Shown piece after piece: positions 8,782 through 17,349 of a stretch of DNA of 64,000 nt (positions are counted from its first letter, which is position 1; each line of letters begins with the position of its first letter). Source of the DNA: UMGS1251 sp036666555 (GTDB taxonomy: Bacteria; Bacillota; Clostridia; Lachnospirales; Lachnospiraceae); assembly GCA_036666555.1 (NCBI GenBank), contig JAVWVS010000001.1, positions 62,001-126,000 of the forward strand, read 5' to 3'. Made by a program: the position numbers and the translations under genes. A model generated the notes under the pieces. That model saw only the letters and a list, made by a program, of their open reading frames with translations. It did not search any database and had not been told where the DNA came from.

Positions 8782-8810
8782 ATTTTAATATAAAGAAGAA
8801 TAAAAAGCAA
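8782..8810 (-). promoter_or_regulatory. SigA-type promoter for the minus-strand prepilin
   Basis: Read on the minus strand, TTGCTT (8810-8805), a 17-base spacer and TAAAAT (8787-8782) form a good housekeeping promoter about 50 bases upstream of the prepilin start. Its -35 element is only 8 bases from the -35 of the adhesin promoter on the other strand. Confidence 0.65.
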
Positions 8811-8818
8811 ATCCGATA

Positions 8819-8847
8819 TTGACAAAGGATTCCACATATTTTATAGT
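8819..8847 (+). promoter_or_regulatory. SigA-type promoter for the adhesin gene
   Basis: TTGACA at 8819-8824, a 17-base spacer and TATAGT at 8842-8847 give a near-consensus promoter. The start point would be near 8854, leaving a leader of about 160 bases before the adhesin ATG. The leader contains a small GGGAA/TTCCC hairpin at 8882-8895. No cyclic di-GMP riboswitch motif was recognised in it. Confidence 0.75.
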
Positions 8848-9014
8848 AGAGTTACTCGTCTAAGAATCATTTCATTTATCAGGGAAATTCTTCCCATAGT
8901 ATCCAAAACGAGAAAAATAAATTTGCAAGGAGGGATGCGCATACCAAGGATTCGTGTTTGTTTTTAGTGTGCAATAAAATCAAGGAATAACCCAAAATAC
9001 AAGGAGGAAGATGC

Positions 9015-12000
9015 ATGGGAAAGAAAAAGAAACAGATCACTAGGGCGCTGCTTGGCGTGCTGATTCTATTGGCATTTCTAAGTACGGGCGCAGCAGCCCA
9101 AGAAAAAAAAGAAGGGAAGGATCAGATAAAAACATCCGGGCTTCCGGAACAAATTATTACATCCGAAGCAGACAAAGAACGGCAGTTGCGTAACGTGGAA
9201 ATCGGAGGAACCGGAACGCTATATTTGAAAGGTTCACCGATTACATCCGGGGAGGTACCGGTCATTGATGCGTGGAATATTTATGGAACAGGTATGGAAG
9301 AACACGCTTCTTTTATTCAATTAAAGGAAAGTGGGGCATCTGCTTATTGGGATGTCTACTGTATGGATTATGGAAAGATGGCCAATACCGGAACGGCCAT
9401 GTCAGGACGGGATTTTAATTCTTTGGGAGAACCAAAGAAGACCTGGATGACGGCGTGTTTATCTTTTGGATTTTGTGATCAGGCCATGACTTTGACGGAT
9501 CCGGAAAAGGCAAAATATGCAGCAACCCAGGCTATGGTATGGAACATTATGTCGGATGTATTCGGCACGGATACCGGAGATGCAGCTGCTATGACATATT
9601 TATCCTATGTAGCACAACCCCAGACGGCCAAAGATTATTATTGGCAATTAAAAGGCAAGATACTATCCTATGGAAAAATTCCGGAATTTACATTCAGTGG
9701 ACAGGGGGAAGCACCGGTTTACGAATTGCAATGGAATGCATCCGCAGGCAGATACGAAACTACTTTGGAGGATGGAAATGCCATTAGCGGAGCCTGCACA
9801 TTTGCCAATTCGGCGGGCGTGGATGTGGAGGTCCATGGAACACAAGTCACGTTAAGTACTGCCAATGCGATTTTACAGCCGGTACTGCTTAGCGGAAAAC
9901 GAACCGATTTTATGGCCAATAAATGTGTCATGTATTGGAATGACGACAATGCCACACAACGATTTGGGGTCTCTGATTTTACCGCTACGATAGAAAATGC
10001 TCCTTTTTACTATCAAGTGAAAACGGAACCAATATTTGGAGAAATTCAAATAAAAAAAGTTGATGCACAGACCAATGAATCACTTCCACAAGGAGCGGGA
10101 GCCAACTTTCAAGGAACCGTGTACGGGGTATATAATCATCAATATCAAGAGGGCGACCAGCCGGGAAGTCCATCGTATGTGGATGCTGTGACGATTACGG
10201 AAAATGGAACCGGAAAGCTCGGTGGTCTGTTGCCGGGGGTATATTATGTGAAAGAACAGCAAGGTCCCCAAGGGTATGAACTGGATTTGCAAGTGCATAA
10301 GATCGAACTATTACCGGAACATGCAGTGGGAAATCTAATTACGGCGTCTCTGGTCAGTAGGGAAAAGGTGATACAAGGGGATGTGGAAATCGTAAAATTT
10401 GGTCAGGATAAACCGGGGAAAGAGGGAGAAATGAAACACCCACTTGCAGGAGTGGAGTTTACATTGACATCGAAAACCACTGGGAAAAAGTATGTGATGA
10501 AAACAGATCAGCGTGGTTATGCAAGCACGAAACAAGGAGGCAATCCGGAGGGAAACCTACCCTATGATACCTATGTGCTAGAAGAGACAAAGGGAAAAGA
10601 GGGATATAAAACCATTGAACCGATGGAAATCACCATTGCCACCTCGCAGCAACTGCTCAGTTATATCATCGAAGATAAACAGATTTCGTCGGCATTGCGA
10701 ATCGAAAAGGTGGATAAGGAAACCGGGAAACGAATTCTCATTGCCGGAACTACCTTTCGTATAGAAGACAGCAAGGGTAAGGAAGTGGTCATGTACACCT
10801 ATTATCCTAAAAAAGAGGAACATCGTACTTTTGAAACCGATGAAACCGGCACATTACTTTTGCCCCAACAGCTACCACGAGGGACGTATCGTTTGCTAGA
10901 AGTCAAGGCGCCTTCGGGGTATCTGAAAGGGGAGCCGGTGGAATTTACAATTGAAAATGCAGCCTCTTACGAACAGCCGTTGGTTGTTACTTGTGCAGAT
11001 GAAAAGGCATATGGGAGAATTCAAATCATCAAAACCGATGAGCATACGAAAGACCCACTGGGTGGTGTGACCTTTCAGGTAAAGGCAAAGGAAGATATTG
11101 TTACACCGGATGGAACCTTACGGGTGTCCAAAGGGGAGGTAGTGGAAGAGCTGGTAACGAAAGAAGATGGAACGGCCATGACCGGTCAACTATTTCTTGG
11201 TACTTACGAGGTGATAGAGATGCTCCAGAAACCGGGATATGTCCGCACATCCAAAGCTTATGAGGTTACGCTTGCATATAAAGACCAAGTAACACCGGTG
11301 GTAGAAACGGTTCTGCCTGTTCATAATCAGCCAACGCAAGTGGTCATTGTAAAAAAGGTCAAAGGAAGCGACACACCACTGGAAGGTGTTTCCTTTATGG
11401 TGAAAAATAAGGCATTGCCGGAAGAGGGAATCGACCAGTCTATGATAGAACCAGCTATTTATGTAACGGATAAAAAAGGAAAAGTAAAGATGTCTTATCT
11501 GATGCCGGGAACCTATGGTGTCAAGGAAATCAAAACGGTGCCGGGATACATTCTGGATGAGACCGAATATGAGTTTACCATTGCAGCGGATGGAAGGGTG
11601 GACGGCGAAGAACAGAAAATAATTTCCGTGGAAAATGATTACACGAAAACGGTTATTTCAAAACAAACTGTAACCTCTCAGGAAGAACTTCCAGGAGCCC
11701 ATCTGCTGGTGCAAAATCAAAAGGGAGAGACGGTGGATGAGTGGACATCAGAGACGGCTCCACACTTGATTACCTGTCTGAAACAAGAGGAAACCTACTA
11801 TCTGATTGAAAAACGTGCACCAAAAGGCTATGAAATTGCAGAAACCATTTCTTTTCAAGTGAAAAACACAGGGGAAGTACAAAAAATTATTATGAAGGAC
11901 AAAGAAAAACCATTGGAAACGAACACACCGAAGACGCCGAAGACGCCAAAAACCGGAGATATCACAAAAGATTGGCAGGTTCTTATCTTCTTTTTGATTC

Positions 12001-12053
12001 TTTCTTGCGTTACAATGTCGGTGTGTGTTAAAATAACAAGCAGGAAAGACTAA
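9015..12053 (+). CDS. Cell-wall-anchored thioester adhesin with Cna-B/SpaA-type repeats
   Basis: This 1012-residue surface protein begins with a signal peptide (about 1-28, ending GAAAQ). A thioester-domain signature follows: Cys116 in VYCMDYG and Gln172 in ATQAMVW, the Cys-Gln pair that forms an internal thioester for covalent host attachment in Gram-positive adhesins. Repeated Cna-B/SpaA-like beta domains start near residues 341 (GEIQIKKVDA), 454, 558 (LRIEKVDKETG), 666 (IQIIKTDEHT), 773 and 877. Each has the Lys and late Glu pattern that allows intramolecular isopeptide bonds. The C-terminus has a Pro/Thr/Lys spacer, a TPKTGD sortase motif near 977-982, a hydrophobic helix and a basic tail. 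It may be a tip adhesin or a free wall protein. Its promoter diverges from that of the prepilin. Confidence 0.9.
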   Translation: MGKKKKQITRALLGVLILLAFLSTGAAAQEKKEGKDQIKTSGLPEQIITSEADKERQLRNVEIGGTGTLYLKGSPITSGEVPVIDAWNIYGTGMEEHASFIQLKESGASAYWDVYCMDYGKMANTGTAMSGRDFNSLGEPKKTWMTACLSFGFCDQAMTLTDPEKAKYAATQAMVWNIMSDVFGTDTGDAAAMTYLSYVAQPQTAKDYYWQLKGKILSYGKIPEFTFSGQGEAPVYELQWNASAGRYETTLEDGNAISGACTFANSAGVDVEVHGTQVTLSTANAILQPVLLSGKRTDFMANKCVMYWNDDNATQRFGVSDFTATIENAPFYYQVKTEPIFGEIQIKKVDAQTNESLPQGAGANFQGTVYGVYNHQYQEGDQPGSPSYVDAVTITENGTGKLGGLLPGVYYVKEQQGPQGYELDLQVHKIELLPEHAVGNLITASLVSREKVIQGDVEIVKFGQDKPGKEGEMKHPLAGVEFTLTSKTTGKKYVMKTDQRGYASTKQGGNPEGNLPYDTYVLEETKGKEGYKTIEPMEITIATSQQLLSYIIEDKQISSALRIEKVDKETGKRILIAGTTFRIEDSKGKEVVMYTYYPKKEEHRTFETDETGTLLLPQQLPRGTYRLLEVKAPSGYLKGEPVEFTIENAASYEQPLVVTCADEKAYGRIQIIKTDEHTKDPLGGVTFQVKAKEDIVTPDGTLRVSKGEVVEELVTKEDGTAMTGQLFLGTYEVIEMLQKPGYVRTSKAYEVTLAYKDQVTPVVETVLPVHNQPTQVVIVKKVKGSDTPLEGVSFMVKNKALPEEGIDQSMIEPAIYVTDKKGKVKMSYLMPGTYGVKEIKTVPGYILDETEYEFTIAADGRVDGEEQKIISVENDYTKTVISKQTVTSQEELPGAHLLVQNQKGETVDEWTSETAPHLITCLKQEETYYLIEKRAPKGYEIAETISFQVKNTGEVQKIIMKDKEKPLETNTPKTPKTPKTGDITKDWQVLIFFLILSCVTMSVCVKITSRKD

Positions 12054-12082
12054 GGAAAAACAAGAAAAGGGAGGTCGTTTCA

Positions 12083-13357
12083 ATGGGAATGACAATGACA
12101 CAGAAGATTCTTGCAGCACATGCGGGACTGGATGAAGTGGTGGCAGGACAGCTGATAGAAGCAAAATTAGACGTGGTTATGGCCAATGATATCACAGGCC
12201 CTATGGCAATTCCGGTATTTTATCAGATGGCAGAACAGGTATTTGATAAGGAAAAAGTCATACTGGTGCCGGACCATTTCACACCAAATAAAGATATTAA
12301 ATCGGCAGAGAATTCAAAATCTCTCCGTGAATTTGCTAAAAAACAGGAACTGACCCATTATTATGAAATTGGACAGATGGGAATTGAACATGCTATTTTG
12401 CCGGAAAAGGGAATTGTAGCAGCAGGAGAGTGTATCATTGGAGCGGACTCCCATACTTGTACCTATGGAGCGTTGGGAGCATTTTCTACCGGTGTGGGAA
12501 CGACGGATATTGCAACCGGTATGGCCATGGGTGAATTGTGGTTTAAGGTACCAAGCGCTATTCGATTTGTTCTGACGGGTAAACCGTCGGCTTATGTTAG
12601 TGGAAAAGATATTATCTTACATATCATCGGACGCATAGGCGTAGATGGGGCTCTTTATAGATCTATGGAATTTACAGGAGAGGGCATTGCCTCCTTAACT
12701 ATGGATGATCGCTTCACCATGGCGAATATGGCGATTGAAGCAGGAGCGAAGAACGGGATATTCCCGGTAGATGCACAGGCAAAATATTATTTGGAAGAAC
12801 ACACCACCAAGACATATCAAGTGTACGAAGCAGATGTAGATGCGGTATATGATGAAGTAATCGAGATTGATCTGGGGAAAGTAAGACCAACCGTAGCATT
12901 TCCGCATTTGCCGGGAAATGCCAAGACCATTGAAGAAGTAGAGGCGATGGAACCCATTTCTATTGATCAGGTAGTCATTGGCTCTTGTACCAATGGAAGA
13001 ATGGAAGATTTACGAAGAGCAGCAGCGGTACTGAAAGGACATACGGTGCACCCGGACGTGCGTGTGATTGTGCTTCCGGCTACCCAAAAGATTTATAAGC
13101 AGTGTATTACCGAAGGACTGGTAGAAATATTTATTGATGCAGGCTGTGCGTTTAGTACACCAAGTTGCGGACCTTGCATGGGGGGACATATGGGTGTCTT
13201 GGCAGCAGGCGAGAAATGTGTTTCCACCACTAATCGTAATTTTGTAGGACGAATGGGACATGTGGATTCCCTGATTTATTTAGCATCACCGGAGACGGCT
13301 GCGGCAAGTGCGATTGCAGGCTGCATTGCCAATCCGGAGAAAGTGGGTGAGCGATAA
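12083..13357 (+). CDS. leuC: 3-isopropylmalate dehydratase large subunit (LeuC, aconitase family)
   Basis: LeuC isomerises 2-isopropylmalate to 3-isopropylmalate in leucine synthesis, using a [4Fe-4S] cluster. The 424-residue chain is the short, archaeal/clostridial-type LeuC. The cluster ligands are visible in GSCTNG (about residue 300) and in CGPCMGG near 362-365. The substrate-handling GADSHTCTYGALGAF segment is intact. The next gene encodes the small subunit and overlaps by one base. Subtype is not certain: related two-subunit enzymes act on citramalate, homoaconitate or dimethylmalate, and no leuA or leuB is in the window. It starts only 29 bases after the adhesin stop, with a GGGAGG ribosome site and no terminator between. 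Confidence 0.88.
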   Translation: MGMTMTQKILAAHAGLDEVVAGQLIEAKLDVVMANDITGPMAIPVFYQMAEQVFDKEKVILVPDHFTPNKDIKSAENSKSLREFAKKQELTHYYEIGQMGIEHAILPEKGIVAAGECIIGADSHTCTYGALGAFSTGVGTTDIATGMAMGELWFKVPSAIRFVLTGKPSAYVSGKDIILHIIGRIGVDGALYRSMEFTGEGIASLTMDDRFTMANMAIEAGAKNGIFPVDAQAKYYLEEHTTKTYQVYEADVDAVYDEVIEIDLGKVRPTVAFPHLPGNAKTIEEVEAMEPISIDQVVIGSCTNGRMEDLRRAAAVLKGHTVHPDVRVIVLPATQKIYKQCITEGLVEIFIDAGCAFSTPSCGPCMGGHMGVLAAGEKCVSTTNRNFVGRMGHVDSLIYLASPETAAASAIAGCIANPEKVGER

Positions 13358-13851
13358 TGCAAGCAAAAGGAATTGTTTTTAAATATGGTGATAATGTAGA
13401 TACGGATGTGATTATTCCGGCAAGATATTTGAATTCCTTTGATCCACAGGAATTGGCAAGTCATGCCATGGTAGACATTGACCCGGATTTTGCGAAAAAA
13501 GTGCGGCCGGGGGATATGATTGTGGCGAATAAGAACTTTGGATGTGGGTCATCTAGAGAACATGCTCCTCTTTGCCTGAAGACGGCGGGTGTGAGCTGTG
13601 TGATTGCAGAGACTTTTGCCCGTATCTTTTACCGCAATGCAATTAATATCGGACTGCCAATTATTGAATGTCCGGAGGCGGCGAAAGGAATTCAAGCGGA
13701 GGATGAAGTAGAAGTGGATTTTGACAGCGGGAAAATCTATGATCGAACTCAGGGCACCACTTATCAGGGACAACCATTTCCGGAGTTTATGCAGAAATTA
13801 ATTACAGCCGGTGGATTGGTGAATTATACGAATCATAAGAAAGAAAAATAA
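13357..13851 (+). CDS. leuD: 3-isopropylmalate dehydratase small subunit (LeuD)
   Basis: This is the swivel domain subunit that completes the LeuC active site. The 164-residue protein has DVDTDVIIPARYLN-type opening residues (GDNVDTDVIIPARYL) and the diagnostic FGCGSSREHAP loop. Both are used for substrate binding in the aconitase family. Its length is normal for the clostridial LeuD. The ATG overlaps the leuC TAA in TAATG, so translation is coupled. As with LeuC, citramalate or a related hydroxy acid cannot be excluded as substrate. Confidence 0.9.
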   Translation: MQAKGIVFKYGDNVDTDVIIPARYLNSFDPQELASHAMVDIDPDFAKKVRPGDMIVANKNFGCGSSREHAPLCLKTAGVSCVIAETFARIFYRNAINIGLPIIECPEAAKGIQAEDEVEVDFDSGKIYDRTQGTTYQGQPFPEFMQKLITAGGLVNYTNHKKEK

Positions 13852-13879
13852 AGAAAAATAAAGAGTTGAGGGAGAAGGC

Positions 13880-15169
13880 ATGAAAGAAAATCAAAAAGGA
13901 AGGGCAGTGGCATTACTGCCGATAGGAGTATTTTTAGTAATTTTTTTAGGGTCGGGAATTATTACGGGAGATTTTTATGCAATGCCGGCCATTGTAGCAT
14001 TTTTAATCGCATTATTGGTTGCATTCATACAGAATCCTTCCTTGAAATTTGGTGAAAAAATGCATATCATTGCCAAAGGAGTAGGGGATGATAATATTAT
14101 TACCATGTGCCTGATTTTCTTGTGCGCCGGTGCATTTTCCGGAACAATTACAGCAGTAGGCGGTGTGGAAAGTACGGTCAATTTTGGATTGTCGGTATTG
14201 CCGTCCCAGGTTGCCGTAGTGGGATTATTTGTCATTGGCTGCTTTATCTCCATTTCCATGGGGACATCCATGGGAACCATTGCGGCACTGGCTCCTATTG
14301 CGGTAGGAATCAGTGAAAAGACGGGATATTCTCTTGCAATCTGCATTGGTGCAGTTGTGTGCGGTGCCATGTTTGGGGATAATCTTTCCATGATTTCAGA
14401 TACTACCATTGCAGCAGTGAAGACCCAGGGATGTGAGATGAAAGATAAATTCAAAGCCAACTTTTTGATTGTGCTTCCGGCTGCGATTGTAACCATCATT
14501 ATCTTTTTTATCATCACAAGAAATGGCAGTTATGAAGTGACAGAAGCGCTGCATTATAATTTGTGGAAAGTGCTTCCTTACATTTTAGTGTTGGTGGGGG
14601 CGTTAATTGGAATCAATGTATTTGTCGTGTTAATAGGAGGAACAGTAGTGTCTCTCATTGTAGGAGTAATGACGGGAAGTCTTCCGATTTCGGAGATGTT
14701 TACTTCTGTGGGAGCCGGTGTTACCAGCATGTATGACATTACGGTGATTTCCATTGTGGTAGCTTGTATTGTATCCTTGGTAAAAGAATTTGGTGGGATA
14801 CAGTTTATTTTAAATCTGATCAAGTCCCATATCAAAGGAGCCAAAGGCGGAGAATTTGGCATTGCCGGATTGGCACTTTTAATTGATATGTGTACTGCCA
14901 ATAATACGGTAGCAATTGTTATGGCAGGTCCTATTGCAAAAGAAATCAGTGAGGAATTTGAAATTTCACCTAAGCGTTCGGCATCACTTTTGGACATTTT
15001 CACATCGGTAGGGCAGGGATTGATTCCTTATGGGGCACAACTGTTATCAGCGGCCAGTCTGACGAAGCTAACACCATTTCAGATTATGCCATATCTATAT
15101 TATCCGATACTAATGGGTGTATGTGGAATTGTATTTATTCTATTTCGAAAAAGAACCGAAACAAATTAA
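13880..15169 (+). CDS. NhaC-family Na+/H+ antiporter
   Basis: This 429-residue polytopic membrane protein has about 11-12 hydrophobic helices. The segment GAMFGDNLSMISDTTIAAVKTQGC is the NhaC family signature, with acidic and polar residues in the ion path. A second discontinuous helix region near residue 340 (MCTANNTVAIVMAGPIA) mirrors it. NhaC proteins exchange Na+ for H+, and some relatives move organic or amino acids. Its place between leuCD and thrC hints at amino-acid or 2-oxoacid handling, but that is inference. ATG 13880 follows GGGAGAAGG. Confidence 0.85.
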   Translation: MKENQKGRAVALLPIGVFLVIFLGSGIITGDFYAMPAIVAFLIALLVAFIQNPSLKFGEKMHIIAKGVGDDNIITMCLIFLCAGAFSGTITAVGGVESTVNFGLSVLPSQVAVVGLFVIGCFISISMGTSMGTIAALAPIAVGISEKTGYSLAICIGAVVCGAMFGDNLSMISDTTIAAVKTQGCEMKDKFKANFLIVLPAAIVTIIIFFIITRNGSYEVTEALHYNLWKVLPYILVLVGALIGINVFVVLIGGTVVSLIVGVMTGSLPISEMFTSVGAGVTSMYDITVISIVVACIVSLVKEFGGIQFILNLIKSHIKGAKGGEFGIAGLALLIDMCTANNTVAIVMAGPIAKEISEEFEISPKRSASLLDIFTSVGQGLIPYGAQLLSAASLTKLTPFQIMPYLYYPILMGVCGIVFILFRKRTETN

Positions 15170-15193
15170 TGTAAAAAGTGAGGGGTGGACAAA

Positions 15194-16687
15194 ATGAATG
15201 TAATGTATCAAAGTACAAGAAGTAATCAGGAGCAGGTGACTGCTTCGGAAGCCATTTTAAAAGGACTCGCCAAGGATGGTGGATTATTCGTTCCTACGGA
15301 GATTCCCAAGCTTTCGATGTCTATGAAGGAACTGAGCACTATGTCTTATCAGGAGACAGCCTATGCAGTGATGAAGGAATTTTTGACGGATTTTACCGAG
15401 GAAGAATTAAAAAGCTGCATTGCCAAAGCCTACGATGAGAAGTTCGATATGGAAGAGATCGCACCATTGGTGAAAGCAGATGGACTTTATTATTTGGAAT
15501 TGTTTCATGGTGCAACCATAGCTTTTAAAGATATGGCATTGTCCATATTGCCACATCTGATGACTACGGCTGCAAAGAAAAATCATGTGGAAAATGAAAT
15601 CGTTATCCTAACGGCCACGTCAGGAGATACCGGAAAAGCGGCGTTGGCAGGGTTTGCCGATGTTCCTCATACAAAAATCATTGTGTTTTATCCAAAGGGG
15701 GGAGTCAGCAAAGTGCAAGAATTGCAGATGACTACTCAAAAGGGGGAGAACACTTCTGTAGTAGCCATTCATGGCAATTTTGACCATGCTCAAAGTGGTG
15801 TAAAGGCTATTTTTGAAAACAAAGACTTAGTAGCCCAGATGGATGCGGCCGGGTATCAATTTTCTTCGGCAAATTCCATTAATATTGGTCGTCTGGTTCC
15901 TCAAATTGTCTACTACGTATATGCCTATGCAAAATTATTGCAAAATGAGGAGATTCAGGAGGGGGAAGCAGTGAATGTAGTGGTACCCACCGGGAATTTT
16001 GGGAATATTTTGGCGGCTTATTTTGCCAAACAAATGGGTGTACCCATTGATCAGTTGGTGTGCGCGTCCAATGAAAATAAAGTACTGTTTGACTTTTTCC
16101 GAACAGGAACTTATGATAGAAATAGAGAATTTCTTTTGACCAGTTCGCCGTCTATGGATATTTTAATATCCAGTAATCTGGAGCGGTTAATTTATTTGGT
16201 GAGTGGAAGGAATGCTGCTAAGAATGCAGAGCTGATGAAAATGTTGAAGACAGAGGGTCAATACACGGTGACACTGGATATGAAAGTTGCGTTGGCAGAT
16301 TTTGAGGTGGGATACGCCACACAGGAAGAAACAGCCCAAGCAATTCGAGACTTATATGAAAAAACCGGGTATGTGATAGATACTCATACTGCAGTTGCAG
16401 CAAAAGTGGGAAAAGAATATCAAAAAGAGAGTGGAAATACTAAAAAATGTGTGGTAGTTTCTACCGCCAGCCCTTATAAATTTGGAAAAAGTGTGATGAC
16501 AGCCATTGATGAAGCTTATGCGACCATGGATGATTTTGCACTTTTAGAGGAACTGGAAAAGATATCCCAAGTCTCCATGCCTGTAGCCATTCAAGAGATT
16601 CGCAATGCAAAAATCCTCCATACGCAAGAGTGTGAGGTTGATCAGATGGAAGAAACGGTAAAAGAAATATTGCATCTAGAAAAATAG
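15194..16687 (+). CDS. thrC: Threonine synthase
   Basis: This PLP enzyme converts O-phosphohomoserine to threonine. Motifs include the PLP lysine in HGATIAFKDMALS (about residue 110), the phosphate-binding SGDTGKAAL and the late PTGNFGNILAAY loop. The 497-residue length fits the long (class I, E. coli-like) threonine synthase. The start is placed at ATG 15194 because AGGGG at 15181-15185 lies at the right distance. A GTG at 15185 overlaps the ribosome site and is rejected. It lies in the same orientation as nhaC with a 24-base gap. Threonine made here could feed the tdh-kbl pair at 49027-51312. Confidence 0.95.
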   Translation: MNVMYQSTRSNQEQVTASEAILKGLAKDGGLFVPTEIPKLSMSMKELSTMSYQETAYAVMKEFLTDFTEEELKSCIAKAYDEKFDMEEIAPLVKADGLYYLELFHGATIAFKDMALSILPHLMTTAAKKNHVENEIVILTATSGDTGKAALAGFADVPHTKIIVFYPKGGVSKVQELQMTTQKGENTSVVAIHGNFDHAQSGVKAIFENKDLVAQMDAAGYQFSSANSINIGRLVPQIVYYVYAYAKLLQNEEIQEGEAVNVVVPTGNFGNILAAYFAKQMGVPIDQLVCASNENKVLFDFFRTGTYDRNREFLLTSSPSMDILISSNLERLIYLVSGRNAAKNAELMKMLKTEGQYTVTLDMKVALADFEVGYATQEETAQAIRDLYEKTGYVIDTHTAVAAKVGKEYQKESGNTKKCVVVSTASPYKFGKSVMTAIDEAYATMDDFALLEELEKISQVSMPVAIQEIRNAKILHTQECEVDQMEETVKEILHLEK

Positions 16688-16708
16688 GAAAAGAAGGAAG
16701 AGGATAAT

Positions 16709-17059
16709 ATGCTAGACTTTACTGCAATACTGGGAATTGTTATATTAGGAAGTGGTCTTTACTGTTTGTATGCAGCTTATATGCTGAAGACAAAGGGGGT
16801 CATTAATAAAACGATTTTATTGGGAAAAAACATGGATGTGAAAAAATGCAAGGATAAGCAAGGATATATTGACTGCGTATTTCCCAAGGTGTTGGTTCTG
16901 GGGATTGTGGCAACGGTCTATTCTGCGATAGATTTAATCAATAGCTATGTGACGGAAATCATGGCGGTATGGTATGTGGGTATGGTTGTCTTTTTAGTCG
17001 TACTCATATGGTTTGGAATTACGACTTCGAAAGCAGCAAGAACTTATTTCGGAGCATAA
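16709..17059 (+). CDS. Small three-helix membrane protein (DUF3784-like)
   Basis: This 116-residue protein has three hydrophobic helices at about residues 5-25, 60-80 and 90-108. Between helices 1 and 2 is a short soluble loop (GVINKTILLGKNMDVKKCKDKQGYID). The layout and the loop resemble DUF3784 family proteins of Clostridia, whose function is unknown. It is the last gene before a strong terminator, 21 bases after thrC, so it belongs to the leuCD-nhaC-thrC unit. Confidence 0.7.
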   Translation: MLDFTAILGIVILGSGLYCLYAAYMLKTKGVINKTILLGKNMDVKKCKDKQGYIDCVFPKVLVLGIVATVYSAIDLINSYVTEIMAVWYVGMVVFLVVLIWFGITTSKAARTYFGA

Positions 17060-17174
17060 AAAGAGGACTAAAAGCAAGTTTTTAGAGATTGCATAGTGAA
17101 ACATTTAACAATTAAATTGCAAAATGGCATTAAAAAACAAGGAAATCATCACAGAAAGACAGCTGAGAAGTCTT

Positions 17175-17213
17175 AAAAATGCAAGAGAGCAAATGCAATC
17201 TTGCATTTTTCTT
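17175..17213 (+). terminator. Intrinsic terminator after the leuCD-nhaC-thrC unit
   Basis: AAAAATGCAAGA at 17175-17186 pairs exactly with TCTTGCATTTTT at 17199-17210 around a 12-base loop, and the 3' arm ends in a T-run. It lies 115 bases after the last gene of the unit. The bases between (17060-17174) show no other feature. Confidence 0.8.
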
Positions 17214-17285
17214 ATTTATTCGAGCAATTCAACATGGAATGACACTGGAAATGAAGTATAAAAAACAATAACTTTCAATTTTGTG

Positions 17286-17314
17286 TTGACATTTTTAAAA
17301 AGAAATGAGATAAT
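17286..17314 (+). promoter_or_regulatory. SigA-type promoter of pckA
   Basis: TTGACA at 17286-17291, a 17-base spacer and GATAAT at 17309-17314 precede pckA. The start point near 17321 leaves a short leader carrying AAGGAGG. Confidence 0.8.
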
Positions 17315-17349
17315 AAGTTCAAATTTCGAATTCAAGGAGGAAATACACT

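Noticed and set aside
8848..9014. Possible cyclic di-GMP riboswitch in the adhesin leader
   Set aside because: The context made this attractive, but I could not find the GEMM-type conserved core or its helices in this AT-rich leader.
13975..14517. Minus-strand frame of 180 codons opposite the NhaC gene
   Set aside because: It is Met/Thr/Ile-rich antisense of a hydrophobic membrane gene, with no ribosome site or family likeness.
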